Of a stretch of DNA of 64,000 nucleotides, positions 27,410 through 35,780 are shown piece after piece. The position numbers were made by a program, and so were the translations under genes. Under the pieces are notes generated by a model. That model had not been told where the DNA came from. It worked only from the letters and a program-made list of their open reading frames with translations, and did not search any database. Position 1 is the first letter of the stretch. Each line of letters begins with the position of its first letter. Source of the DNA: Altererythrobacter sp. H2 (GTDB lineage: Bacteria > Pseudomonadota > Alphaproteobacteria > Sphingomonadales > Sphingomonadaceae); the NCBI RefSeq assembly GCF_035319885.1, contig NZ_CP141285.1, forward strand, positions 1,612,001 through 1,676,000, read 5' to 3'.

Positions 27410-28603
27410 ATGCAAGTCAAAGTAGCATTTGCCTCGATCGCAGCTGGCAGTCTTCTGGTCGCATCCGCCGCCGGCAGCGTGGACCCGCGTCCACCGTCAG
27501 GAGCGCGATTTGCAGAAGCGGTTCCCACCGACCCGCAAGTACCGATAGCCTATCTGGTCGACCTGTCTTCCGGGGCGGTACTTCATGCCCGCAATGATAC
27601 CCGGCGGTTCGTTCCGGCATCCATCACAAAGGTCATGACTCTGTTCGTCGCGTTCGAGATGATCGCAGCCGGCGAACTCGATCCATCCCAGCACTTTCCG
27701 ATTTCGGATCAGGCATTCAGCGCCTGGGACAATGTTGGGTCGACCATGTTCATAACTGCCGGATCGACAGTGAGTGTCGACAATCTGCTGCGCGGGATCG
27801 CCACTGTGTCTGCCAACGACGGCTCGGTTGTTCTTGCAGAGGGAGCGGCCGGATCGGTTGCCGGATGGGTGGCCCGGATGAACGTGGCCGCGCGCGAGTT
27901 GGGCATGCGCGACAGCCATATCGGCACGCCCAACGGCTGGGCAGACGAAGGCCGTACCTTCACGTCTGCCCGGGATCTGGCCGTGCTGGGCAGCGCCATG
28001 ATCAGCCGGCATCCCGAACTCTATGCACGCTACATCGGGCAAGCCGAGTTCAGCTACAATGGAATTTCCCAGCCGAATCGCGATCCGATAAGCGGGTCCG
28101 TTAATGGCGCCGATGGCATCAAGACGGGGTTCACCAATCAGGCCGGGCATGGGTTCCTGGGATCGGCCGTGCGTGACGGGCGGCGGCTGATGATGGTGGT
28201 GGCCGGGGCAGAATCCAACCGCGCGCGCAACCGTCTGGCGCGGGACCTTATCGAGTGGGGGTTCGCCCGCACCCGCGCGCGCGTGCTGTTCGCCAGCGGG
28301 GAAGTGATTGGCCAGGCGCTTGTGCAGGGGGGGGAGGTGCTTTCGGTGCCGCTCATGGCCGGAAATTCACCGATAAGTGCCGCGCAACCTGATGCGTCCG
28401 GGAACCCGGACGTGACGCTCACCATACGCTACGATGGCCCCTTGCGCGCGCCGATCGCCGAGGGTGAAAAGGTCGCCGACCTCGAAATCTCGGTTGCCGG
28501 GATGCCTACATCCCACGCCCCGCTCTATGCCGCACAGGACGTCGGAAAAGCCGGTTCGATTACGCGGTTTAAAAACGGATTAGCCGGACTTTTCAGGTGG
28601 TAG
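27410..28603 (+). CDS. dacC: D-alanyl-D-alanine carboxypeptidase (DacC/PBP5 type, peptidase S11)
   Basis: 397 residues with an N-terminal signal peptide. The three active-site motifs are present: S-x-x-K as PASITKVM, S-x-N as VSANDGSV and K-T-G as GIKTGFTNQAG. A C-terminal PBP5-like beta domain follows and the protein ends in an amphipathic segment (ITRFKNGLAGLFRW) of the kind that tethers these enzymes to the inner membrane. It trims the terminal D-Ala from pentapeptides, limiting cross-linking. Overlaps tmk by seven bases. Confidence 0.93.
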   Translation: MQVKVAFASIAAGSLLVASAAGSVDPRPPSGARFAEAVPTDPQVPIAYLVDLSSGAVLHARNDTRRFVPASITKVMTLFVAFEMIAAGELDPSQHFPISDQAFSAWDNVGSTMFITAGSTVSVDNLLRGIATVSANDGSVVLAEGAAGSVAGWVARMNVAARELGMRDSHIGTPNGWADEGRTFTSARDLAVLGSAMISRHPELYARYIGQAEFSYNGISQPNRDPISGSVNGADGIKTGFTNQAGHGFLGSAVRDGRRLMMVVAGAESNRARNRLARDLIEWGFARTRARVLFASGEVIGQALVQGGEVLSVPLMAGNSPISAAQPDASGNPDVTLTIRYDGPLRAPIAEGEKVADLEISVAGMPTSHAPLYAAQDVGKAGSITRFKNGLAGLFRW

Positions 28604-29238
28604 AGCGCGGAACCTTTATTGCATTCGAGGGTGGGGAGGGCACCGGGAAATCGACCCAGGCGCGGCTCCTGGTGGCGGCACTTGCGGAGCGCGGTTTCGA
28701 TGTCGTCGCTACCCGCGAGCCCGGCGGCACACCCGGAGCGGAAGCAATCCGCACCTTGCTCCTCGCTCCACCAGGGGACGGGTGGTATCCACGCGCCGAA
28801 GCCTTGTTGTTTGCTGCTGCCCGCTCCGATCATGTCGACCGCTTGATCCTGCCGGCGCTGGAACGTGGCGCGTGGGTCATCAGTGACCGGTTTGTGGACT
28901 CGAGCAGGGCTTATCAGGGCGGTGCAGGCGGGCTGGGCGATGAAACCATTGTTGCGCTCCACCAGTTGGGCAGTGGCGGAGTCCGGCCGGATTGCACTGT
29001 GCTCGTCGACGTTGACGCTGGCACCGTCAGCGCCCGGCTTGCCCAGCGAGACGGCGGTGACAGTGACGCCATCGGCGGCCGCGACGCGGCCTATCATGCG
29101 CAGGTTGCCGCCAGCTTCAGAGCGCTGGCCCAGGGCGATCCGGGCGCATTCCGGGTGGTAGATGGCAATGGTACGCCGGAAGAGGTTCACAGCCGCGTCC
29201 TTCAAGCCCTGGGCCATATGCTGGAACCAGCCGCATGA
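28597..29238 (+). CDS. tmk: Thymidylate kinase
   Basis: 213 residues from GTG 28597. Walker A GGEGTGKST, the TREPGGTPGAE motif, the DRFVDSSRAYQG block and the LID region with Arg residues are present. Phosphorylates dTMP to dTDP for DNA synthesis. Typical order in alphaproteobacteria: dacC-tmk-holB-metG-tatD-mbl. The stop overlaps the holB start (ATGA). Confidence 0.95.
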   Translation: MVERGTFIAFEGGEGTGKSTQARLLVAALAERGFDVVATREPGGTPGAEAIRTLLLAPPGDGWYPRAEALLFAAARSDHVDRLILPALERGAWVISDRFVDSSRAYQGGAGGLGDETIVALHQLGSGGVRPDCTVLVDVDAGTVSARLAQRDGGDSDAIGGRDAAYHAQVAASFRALAQGDPGAFRVVDGNGTPEEVHSRVLQALGHMLEPAA

Positions 29239-30197
29239 CCTTGCTCGGGCACGAGGACGCCTGGAACCAGTGGCGTGCGGCCATGGCCGGGCCTCGCATG
29301 CATCATGGCTGGCTGCTGGCAGGCAAGCGCGGGCTGGGCAAAACCATGTTTGGGCTCGCGGCCGCGCGCGAACTGGTGGCCGAACCTGGCGTCACTCAGC
29401 CCAAGGGTGACCACCCGGACATCCTGCTGCTGAGCCACCCTCCGAAAGACGAAAAGGAGGCGAAGAAGCGCGATGAAGGCAAGCCCTTTGAACTCAAACG
29501 CAATATCCCGGTCGATCTGATCCGGGCGATGCAGCAACGGCTCGCCACCCGGCCCACGTTGGGTAGCCGGCGTGTGGTGATCATCGATCCGGCGGATGAC
29601 ATGGAGAAGGGCGCTGCCAACGCCTTGCTCAAGAGCCTCGAGGAGCCCCCCCAGGGGACTTTCTTCCTGCTCGTGGCTCATCAACCGGCGCGACTGCTCC
29701 CGACGATCCGCTCGCGCTGCCGGGTCCTGCGTTTCTCCGGCTTGCCGGACGATACCATCAATCGGTGGCTGGCAGAGGCGGCGCCCGATGCGGATGTTGC
29801 AACCCGTAAGGCTGCGGTCGCTGCCGCAGCGGGCTCTCCCGGAGCGGCGCTTGCCTTTGTCGGGCAGGAGCTCGGCAAGGTGGATGTTCCGATCCGACGG
29901 ATATTGTCACAGGGCGATCCCGATTTCAGCCTGAGGGGCCAGCTGGCCGGGGAGATCGGCGGTCGCCCGTCGCGCGAGCGGGTTCAGGCAATTCTTGAAC
30001 TGGCACGCGCTGTCGTGGCAGATGAGGCAGGCCGGACTGAAGGCAGGCGTCTGGCAGCTTTGATCGAAGCCCACAGCCAGCTCGTGACCCTCGCAGGGCA
30101 GGTGCCGGTCTACAATTTCGATCCCGGCTTGCTTGCGATGGAAATCGGCACCTTGCTTGCCAATGCCGCGACCGCTAGCGAGCGGGCCGATGTCTGA
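29235..30197 (+). CDS. holB: DNA polymerase III delta' subunit
   Basis: 320 residues. AAA+ clamp-loader fold with HGWLLAGKRGLGKTMFG (Walker A variant GKRGLGKT), VVIIDPADDME (Walker B variant) and NALLKSLEEPPQGTFFLLV, then sensor 1 IRSRCRVLRF. No C-x-x-C zinc cluster is seen, which is common in alphaproteobacterial HolB. Stator subunit of the clamp loader. Four-base overlap with tmk and eight-base overlap with metG. Confidence 0.93.
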   Translation: MTLLGHEDAWNQWRAAMAGPRMHHGWLLAGKRGLGKTMFGLAAARELVAEPGVTQPKGDHPDILLLSHPPKDEKEAKKRDEGKPFELKRNIPVDLIRAMQQRLATRPTLGSRRVVIIDPADDMEKGAANALLKSLEEPPQGTFFLLVAHQPARLLPTIRSRCRVLRFSGLPDDTINRWLAEAAPDADVATRKAAVAAAAGSPGAALAFVGQELGKVDVPIRRILSQGDPDFSLRGQLAGEIGGRPSRERVQAILELARAVVADEAGRTEGRRLAALIEAHSQLVTLAGQVPVYNFDPGLLAMEIGTLLANAATASERADV

Positions 30198-31752
30198 TCC
30201 CTATTACATAACCACCGCCATCAGCTACCCGAACGGACCGCCGCATATCGGCCATGCCTACGAGGCCATTGCAGCCGACGTTATCGCGCGGTTCCAGCGG
30301 GCGCTTGGCCGAACAGTGCGGTTCCAGACCGGCACCGACGAACACGGCCTCAAGATGGCCCGCAAGGCTGCCGAGCAAGGGAAAACCGCGCGCGAACTGG
30401 CTGATGAAATGTCGGCCTATTTCCAGCAGATGTGCGCCGCTCTTGATATCAGTCATGACCGTTTCATCCGCACCGTGGAGGACGATCATCACCGGGCCAG
30501 CCAGGCAATCTGGCAGGCGATGGAGGCCAACGGCGATCTCTACCTCGATCGCTACGAAGGCTGGTATTCTGTCCGGGACGAGGCGTTCTACGACGAAAAG
30601 GAACTGGTCGACGGCGAGGGTGGAGAGAAACTCTCGCCGCAGGGAACCCCGGTTGAGTGGACGGTCGAAGAGTCCTGGTTCTTCCGCCTTTCGCGCTATC
30701 AGCAGCCTTTGCTCGAATTGCTTCGGAGCCCAGGCTTCCTCGAGCCTGAAAGCCGCCGCAATGAAATGGTGGCCTTCGTGTCTGGCGGATTGCGCGATCT
30801 CTCGATCAGTCGCACCAGCTTCGACTGGGGTGTCAAGGTTCCCGGCAGTGACGGTCATGTCATGTACGTCTGGGTCGATGCGCTGACCAACTACCTGACC
30901 GGGTTAGGTTATCCTGATGATACAGAGCTCTGGCGGACGTTCTGGCCAGCGAATCTGCACTTGATCGGCAAGGACATCGTGCGGTTTCACACGATCTATT
31001 GGCCTGCTTTCCTGTTGAGTGCCGGCCTGCCCTTGCCGGAGAAAGTCTTCGGCCACGGCTTCCTGCTCAATCGGGGCCAGAAGGAATCAAAGTCGCTCGG
31101 AAATGTGACTGATCCGTTGGCGCTGGCCGAAAGGTTCGGGGTCGATCCGCTGCGCTATTTCCTCATGCGCGAAGTCGCTTTCGGGCAAGATGGCAGCTAT
31201 TCGCCTGAAGCCATTGTCACGCGGGCCAATGCGGAACTGGCGAACAGCTTTGGCAATCTCGCACAACGAACTCTCTCCATGATTTTCAAGAACATGGACG
31301 GGCATATTGAGGCGGGGCTTCCTCTTTCGGAAGCCGATGTCCAGCTTGCCGCTGTTGTCGATGAGGCATGCCAAATTGTCCTTCCGCGGGAGTTCGAGGG
31401 GCTGAATTTTTCGGTGGGCCTCGAAGAGTGGATGCGGGCGGTGTTCGCCTGCAACCAGTATGTCGATGAACAGGCACCCTGGGCGCTGCGCAAAACCGAC
31501 CCCGACCGGATGAATGCGGTTCTGATGACGCTGTTCCGGCAGGTCCGCACCCTGGCAATTGCGGTCCGTCCGGTCGTCCCGGGCTCGGTCGATCGCCTGC
31601 TCGATCAGATGGGCGTGCCCGCCAGAGAGCGCGATTTTGCCGCGCTCGCTGATCCGGACTGGCTGGAACGCCTGGCTGCATCAAGCTTCGTGCTTGATAA
31701 ACCGGAAGGCGTTTTCCCCAGGCTGGACATGCCGGAGGACGAGGCAGCCTGA
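30190..31752 (+). CDS. metG: Methionyl-tRNA synthetase (short form)
   Basis: 520 residues from ATG 30190, which gives the canonical MSDPYYITTAISYPNG start and overlaps holB. The HIGH motif is PPHIGHAY and the KMSKS motif is KESKSLGN. The insert between them lacks the four-cysteine zinc knuckle, and there is no C-terminal dimerisation domain, giving the short alphaproteobacterial form. Charges tRNA-Met in the cytoplasm. One-base overlap with tatD. Confidence 0.95.
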   Translation: MSDPYYITTAISYPNGPPHIGHAYEAIAADVIARFQRALGRTVRFQTGTDEHGLKMARKAAEQGKTARELADEMSAYFQQMCAALDISHDRFIRTVEDDHHRASQAIWQAMEANGDLYLDRYEGWYSVRDEAFYDEKELVDGEGGEKLSPQGTPVEWTVEESWFFRLSRYQQPLLELLRSPGFLEPESRRNEMVAFVSGGLRDLSISRTSFDWGVKVPGSDGHVMYVWVDALTNYLTGLGYPDDTELWRTFWPANLHLIGKDIVRFHTIYWPAFLLSAGLPLPEKVFGHGFLLNRGQKESKSLGNVTDPLALAERFGVDPLRYFLMREVAFGQDGSYSPEAIVTRANAELANSFGNLAQRTLSMIFKNMDGHIEAGLPLSEADVQLAAVVDEACQIVLPREFEGLNFSVGLEEWMRAVFACNQYVDEQAPWALRKTDPDRMNAVLMTLFRQVRTLAIAVRPVVPGSVDRLLDQMGVPARERDFAALADPDWLERLAASSFVLDKPEGVFPRLDMPEDEAA

Positions 31753-32543
31753 TGTTGATCGACAGCCATTGCCATCTTGAATATCGCGGGCTGGTGGATG
31801 ACCAGCCTGCCGTGCTGGCGCGGGCGCGCCAAGCCGGGGTGGGGGGCTTCCTCAACATTTCGACCCGCCTGAGCGAATGGGACCGGGTGATCGCAACCGC
31901 CGAGCGAGAGCCCGATGTCTGGGCCAGCGTTGGCATCCACCCGCACGAAGCAGACCAGCACGCCGATCTTGGCGCCGAGTCCCTGCGCAAGGCGACCGAA
32001 CATCCCAAGGTGATTGCCATCGGTGAGACCGGGCTCGACTACTATTACGACAAGTCTGACCGGCAGGTTCAGCGCGACCTTTTCCGGATGCATATCGGCG
32101 TGTCCCGCGAGACGGGACTTCCCCTGATTATCCACACACGCGATGCAGAGGCTGATACCGTCGCAATCCTTGAAGACGAACTGGGGAAGGGCGGATTTCC
32201 GGCGCTGATCCACTGCTTCACCGCCTCAGCAGGTTTCGGTCGCCGGGTGCTCGATCTTGGCCTGACGATTTCGCTCTCAGGTATCGTTACTTTCAAGAAT
32301 GCCCGCGAACTGCAGGAAATTGCGAAAGAAATACCCGAAGATCGGTTGCTGGTAGAAACAGACAGCCCATTCCTCGCCCCGGTCCCGCACCGCGGCAAAC
32401 CATGCGAGCCCGGTTTCGTTCGGGACACGGCTGCGTTCGTCGCGGGCTTGCGCGGAATGGAACCATGTGACCTTGCCGAAATAACCACCCGCAATTTCTT
32501 TGCGTTGTTCGGCAAGGCGGTTGCCAACAGGTCAGCCACGTGA
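31752..32543 (+). CDS. TatD-family metal-dependent hydrolase
   Basis: 263 residues, TIM-barrel amidohydrolase fold. DSHCHLEY gives the metal-binding H-x-H, GETGLDYYY the bridging Glu, and IHTRDAE, IHCFTAS and ETDSPFL the further ligands. TatD proteins are 3'-5' exonucleases or D-aminoacyl-tRNA deacylase-like enzymes; the substrate here is not determined. Part of the tmk-holB-metG operon. Confidence 0.92.
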   Translation: MLIDSHCHLEYRGLVDDQPAVLARARQAGVGGFLNISTRLSEWDRVIATAEREPDVWASVGIHPHEADQHADLGAESLRKATEHPKVIAIGETGLDYYYDKSDRQVQRDLFRMHIGVSRETGLPLIIHTRDAEADTVAILEDELGKGGFPALIHCFTASAGFGRRVLDLGLTISLSGIVTFKNARELQEIAKEIPEDRLLVETDSPFLAPVPHRGKPCEPGFVRDTAAFVAGLRGMEPCDLAEITTRNFFALFGKAVANRSAT

Positions 32544-33307
32544 AAGTCCTGATTCTCGGTTCCGGCACGTCGACCGGCGTCCCGAGGGTCGGGAATGACT
32601 GGGGCGAATGCGATCCGGAGGAGCCGCGGAACAGGCGAACCCGGGTTTCCGTCCTGGTGGAAAGTGCGGCAGGACAGCGGTTGCTGGTCGATACGTCGAC
32701 TGACCTGCGGCAGCAGTTTCTCGTTAACGGCATCGACCGGATCGACGGTGTGTTCTGGACGCATGACCATGCCGATCACTGTCACGGCATCGATGATCTG
32801 CGTCCGCTGCGATATGGTCGCAGCGCCGCTATTCCGGGTTATGGTTCGCAGGAGACAGTCCGGCGGCTGAGGCAGCGGTTCGACTATGTCTTTGCCGGGC
32901 AGCATGGATATCCGACGATCGTCAACCTCGACACGCTCGATAGGGTCCGGCTTTGTGCCGGGTTCGGGATCGCCCATTGCCAGATGCCGCATGGACCGAC
33001 TGAGACGACCGGCTTCCGTTTTGATTGTGACGGAAAATCAGCTGCCTATGTGACGGACTTCAGTGCCATTACCGACCCCATGCTTGATTTGTTGGATGGC
33101 GTGGATGTGCTGGTTACCGATTGCCTGCGACGAGAGCCGCATCCGACCCACGCGCATTTGGGCATGGCGCTTGAACTTGCGAAGAGGACGCGTGCCGGTG
33201 TGACGGTGCTGACCCATCTGGACAAGAGCATGGATTACGCAACGCTGTCGGGTGAGGTTCCGCCAAATGTGCTGGTCGGCTATGATGGCCTGGAGGTCAT
33301 CGCATGA
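32540..33307 (+). CDS. Metallo-beta-lactamase fold hydrolase, PhnP-like
   Basis: 255 residues from GTG 32540. Starts LILGSGTSTGVPR and has the metal motif THDHADHCHGIDD, a YVTDFSAI strand and a final THLDKS His. These match the PhnP/RNase Z-like subgroup of MBL hydrolases that cleave cyclic phosphodiesters. No phn genes are nearby, so a phosphonate role is not supported. Overlaps the small gene after it (ATGA). Confidence 0.88.
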   Translation: MKVLILGSGTSTGVPRVGNDWGECDPEEPRNRRTRVSVLVESAAGQRLLVDTSTDLRQQFLVNGIDRIDGVFWTHDHADHCHGIDDLRPLRYGRSAAIPGYGSQETVRRLRQRFDYVFAGQHGYPTIVNLDTLDRVRLCAGFGIAHCQMPHGPTETTGFRFDCDGKSAAYVTDFSAITDPMLDLLDGVDVLVTDCLRREPHPTHAHLGMALELAKRTRAGVTVLTHLDKSMDYATLSGEVPPNVLVGYDGLEVIA

Positions 33308-33474
33308 ACAGCTTTGATGCCTTGCAGGTTGTGTCGCTGGTCGCCGTGCTGGTGCTGGTTGTGAGTGCTTATGCCTCTTACCGGCTCGAATGGCGGGAAA
33401 TGGTCCGGCAAATGCTGATCTGGGGTGCGATTTTTGCCGGATTGACGCTGCTTATCTCGTTCCTTTCTGGCTAA
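33304..33474 (+). CDS. Small membrane protein (56 residues)
   Basis: ATG 33304 overlaps the TGA of the preceding gene (ATGA), so it is translationally coupled; it stops at 33472-33474. Two hydrophobic stretches are seen: VVSLVAVLVLVVSAYASY near the N-terminus and MLIWGAIFAGLTLLISFL at the C-terminus, separated by the charged loop RLEWREMVRQ. It is the last gene of the tmk-holB-metG-tatD-mbl operon. Function unknown. Confidence 0.75.
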   Translation: MNSFDALQVVSLVAVLVLVVSAYASYRLEWREMVRQMLIWGAIFAGLTLLISFLSG

Positions 33475-33509
33475 AAGGGAAGGAGCGATCCCGTCGCCTC
33501 GGTTAGGCT

Positions 33510-33537
33510 ATTTAACATAATATGTATTATCAATCTA
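33510..33537. other. dif: dif-like XerC/XerD recombination site
   Basis: The bases attttaacataa-type arm, exactly atttaacataa at 33510-33520, match the reverse complement of the E. coli dif XerD arm (ttatgttaaat) at all 11 positions. Six central bases tatgta (33521-33526) and a second arm ttatcaatcta (33527-33537), which begins with the conserved ttat, complete 28 bases. By eye 19 of 28 positions agree with E. coli dif from memory, including 14 in a row. It is an AT-rich island in GC-rich DNA, between converging genes. Expected role: chromosome dimer resolution at the terminus. Confidence 0.75.
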
Positions 33538-33553
33538 AGATGTCAGGCCTTAC

Positions 33554-34315
33554 TCATGGCGTGCCTGCCACCCGGAAACACTGCCCCGTTACCCACTCCG
33601 ATGCCGGCGAACAGAAATAGAGTGCGGCAGCCCCGATGTCTTCTGGCGTACCGAGGCGCCCCGCTGGCAAATTGAGCTGTTGCTCCAGCGCCGGGAAATC
33701 CTCGTCTGCCATTTTGAGCGCGATCTTGACGGTCTCTGTCGGTACGAAGCCCGGCAGGATCGTGTTGATCCGGGTTTTCGGGCCGAGTTCGTGCGCCAGC
33801 GTTTTCGTCAGCATATTCACGCCGGCCTTTGCCGCGCTGTAATGGCCGCTGCCGGGAAACGGATCCTGCCCGGCAAGCGATGAGGTATTGAGGATCCGGC
33901 TCTTGTCACCCAGATGACGAACGGCAGCACGGACGCCGTAGAACACCGACGTAAGGTTCACTGCCATGGTCCGGTGCCATTCCTCTTCCGGCAGTTCAAC
34001 CAAGGGCATCGACACGGGTGACCCACCAGCGTTGTTGACCCAGATGTCCAACCGTCCGAACTGCCGGACGGCGACATCTGCCAGAGCATCCATGTCCGCC
34101 GCGACTGTCACGTCCGTGCGCACGGCAATTGCGCGGTTGGAACCATGGGCCTGATTGATCAGCGCAGCAGTCTCCTCGATCTCGTTTTCGCGCCGCGCTG
34201 CGCAGATGACGTAGGCTCCGGCATCAGCGAGTGCCTGGGCGATCCCGCGGCCGATCCCGCGGCCAGCACCGGTAACCACCGCGACGTCACCGGTGATATC
34301 GAACAGATTGGGCAT
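33554..34315 (-). CDS. Short-chain dehydrogenase/reductase
   Basis: 253 residues. Rossmann signature TGAGRGIGRGIA, NNAGG, the catalytic Ser in NTSSLAG and the Y-x-x-x-K motif YSAAKAG; the C-terminus ends FRVAGTP. An Arg after strand 2 (AARRENE) suggests NADP(H) preference (inference). Substrate unknown. It is a single gene convergent with the plus-strand operon and divergent from mazG. Its stop lies 17 bases from the dif-like site. Confidence 0.9.
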   Translation of the reverse strand: MPNLFDITGDVAVVTGAGRGIGRGIAQALADAGAYVICAARRENEIEETAALINQAHGSNRAIAVRTDVTVAADMDALADVAVRQFGRLDIWVNNAGGSPVSMPLVELPEEEWHRTMAVNLTSVFYGVRAAVRHLGDKSRILNTSSLAGQDPFPGSGHYSAAKAGVNMLTKTLAHELGPKTRINTILPGFVPTETVKIALKMADEDFPALEQQLNLPAGRLGTPEDIGAAALYFCSPASEWVTGQCFRVAGTP

Positions 34316-34395
34316 CGTTTCCCTTCCTGCGCCTTGACCCGGCGCCCTCGCTTTGCTCCCACAGGGTACCTGGATAGCTGAAAGTGCGCCCCGCG

Positions 34396-35160
34396 ATGCC
34401 TGCCAATTTAGACCGCCTTCTGGCGATCATGCGCACCCTGCGCGACCCGGAGACCGGTTGCGAATGGGACCGTGCCCAGCGTTTCGAAACGATCGTGCCG
34501 CATACGATCGAGGAAGCCTACGAAGTTGCGGACGCGGTCGCTCGCGGCGACATCACCGATATTCGTGATGAACTGGGTGACTTGCTGTTCCAGGTCGTAT
34601 TCCAGGCCCGCATCGCCGAGGAAGCCGGGCACTTCGATTTCGACGCCGTGGCGCAGGCTATCGCCGACAAGCTCGAGGCCCGTCATCCCCATATCTTCGG
34701 CGATGCGGCAATGCCCGGCGGAATGCGGGAAGAACGCTGGGAGGCAATCAAGGCTGCGGAACGCGAGGCAAAGGGGGCGGCCAGTGCCATGGATGGGGTC
34801 GCCCTTGCCCTGCCCGCGTTGATGAGAGCGGAAAAACTGCAGAAGCGTGCGGCCCGGACCGGGTTCGACTGGCCCGATCCCGATGGTCCGGCGCAGAAAG
34901 TGATCGAGGAAATGGCCGAGCTGGCCGAAGCGTCGCCGGAGGAGCAGGAGGCGGAGGCGGGCGATCTGCTGTTCGCCGCGGTCAATCTCGTTCGCGCCTA
35001 TGGCATCGCGCCGGAAAGCGCCTTGCGGGCGGCCAATACGAAGTTCGAGCGCCGGTTCCGGGCGATGGAGAACATGGCGTCAGGTGCATTCGGGCAGCTG
35101 ACCCTCGACCAACAGGAAATGCTCTGGCAGGCGGTGAAGGCAGAGGAGAAATCAGCCTAA
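34396..35160 (+). CDS. mazG: Nucleoside triphosphate pyrophosphohydrolase MazG
   Basis: 254 residues from ATG 34396; GTG 34384 is possible. Two MazG domains: the first with HTIEEAYEVADAV and DELGDLLFQVVF (E-E-x-x-E and E-x-x-D metal ligands), the second with KVIEEMAELAEA and EAGDLLFAAVNL. Hydrolyses non-canonical and damaged NTPs to NMP and PPi. Convergent with the isochorismatase-type gene, the stops overlapping by four bases. Confidence 0.95.
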   Translation: MPANLDRLLAIMRTLRDPETGCEWDRAQRFETIVPHTIEEAYEVADAVARGDITDIRDELGDLLFQVVFQARIAEEAGHFDFDAVAQAIADKLEARHPHIFGDAAMPGGMREERWEAIKAAEREAKGAASAMDGVALALPALMRAEKLQKRAARTGFDWPDPDGPAQKVIEEMAELAEASPEEQEAEAGDLLFAAVNLVRAYGIAPESALRAANTKFERRFRAMENMASGAFGQLTLDQQEMLWQAVKAEEKSA

Positions 35161-35780
35161 CCGAGGATGGCGTGGCCCTCGGCTTCGTCGATCACTTCGG
35201 CGTATTTCGCCTGCAAGTCGAACAGGTTCTGCTCATGTGGTCGCGCGTGCCGGTCGGCACAGGCCGCCCCTACTACAAACGGCGCGAAGCCGTTTTGCAG
35301 CGCATCGAGAGCCGATGCGCGCACGCAGCCCGACGTGCTGAAACCGCCGATAGTTAGGGTATCAATGCCAAGGGCTGAAAGCTCTGCGGCCAGGCCGGTC
35401 CTGAAAAAGGCAGATGCATATTGCTTGGTAATGACCCGCTCGCCCGGGGCAGGAACAAGCTCAGGCGGGAAAGCGCCCAGGGGCGAACCATGATCAAAGG
35501 CTTTGAGGGCCGGTATCTTGCGGTAAAACAGCCCGCCATCCGCTCCGCCGGGTTGATAGACGACGCTGGAATAGAACACCGGACGTCCAGCCTGCCGCGC
35601 CGTTTTGCGCAATCGCACTGCACAAGCCAGCGCCGCCGCTGCCGTTTCGCAGAAAAACGGTGACGCCGGATCCAGGTAGGCAGCAACCATATCAACCAGC
35701 AACAGCGCGGGCTTCCTGCCCGGCAGCAATCGGCCGTCAAACGCCCCTGCATAACTCTCAGCGAGGGCATCGCTGGCCAT
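35157..35780 (-). CDS. Isochorismatase-family cysteine hydrolase (N-carbamoylsarcosine amidase-like)
   Basis: 207 residues from ATG 35780, which shares one base with the upstream stop (TGATG). The catalytic triad is visible: Asp in LLLVDMVAAYLDP, Lys in RVITKQYASAF and Cys in STSGCVRASALDA. The GIDTLTIGGFSTSGCV block matches N-carbamoylsarcosine amidohydrolase and maleamate amidase-like members. Last gene of the GntR-controlled operon. Beside hydantoinase A/B subunits an N-carbamoyl amidase step would fit, but the CoA enzymes of the operon do not belong to the creatinine route, so the substrate is open. Confidence 0.88.
   Translation of the reverse strand: MASDALAESYAGAFDGRLLPGRKPALLLVDMVAAYLDPASPFFCETAAAALACAVRLRKTARQAGRPVFYSSVVYQPGGADGGLFYRKIPALKAFDHGSPLGAFPPELVPAPGERVITKQYASAFFRTGLAAELSALGIDTLTIGGFSTSGCVRASALDALQNGFAPFVVGAACADRHARPHEQNLFDLQAKYAEVIDEAEGHAILG

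Noticed and set aside
34353-34365. Another gctcccaca-type sequence (ttgctcccacaggg) upstream of mazG
   Set aside because: Lies outside the element and next to no integrase; single copy, taken as chance and as a caution against over-reading the arm-type repeats.
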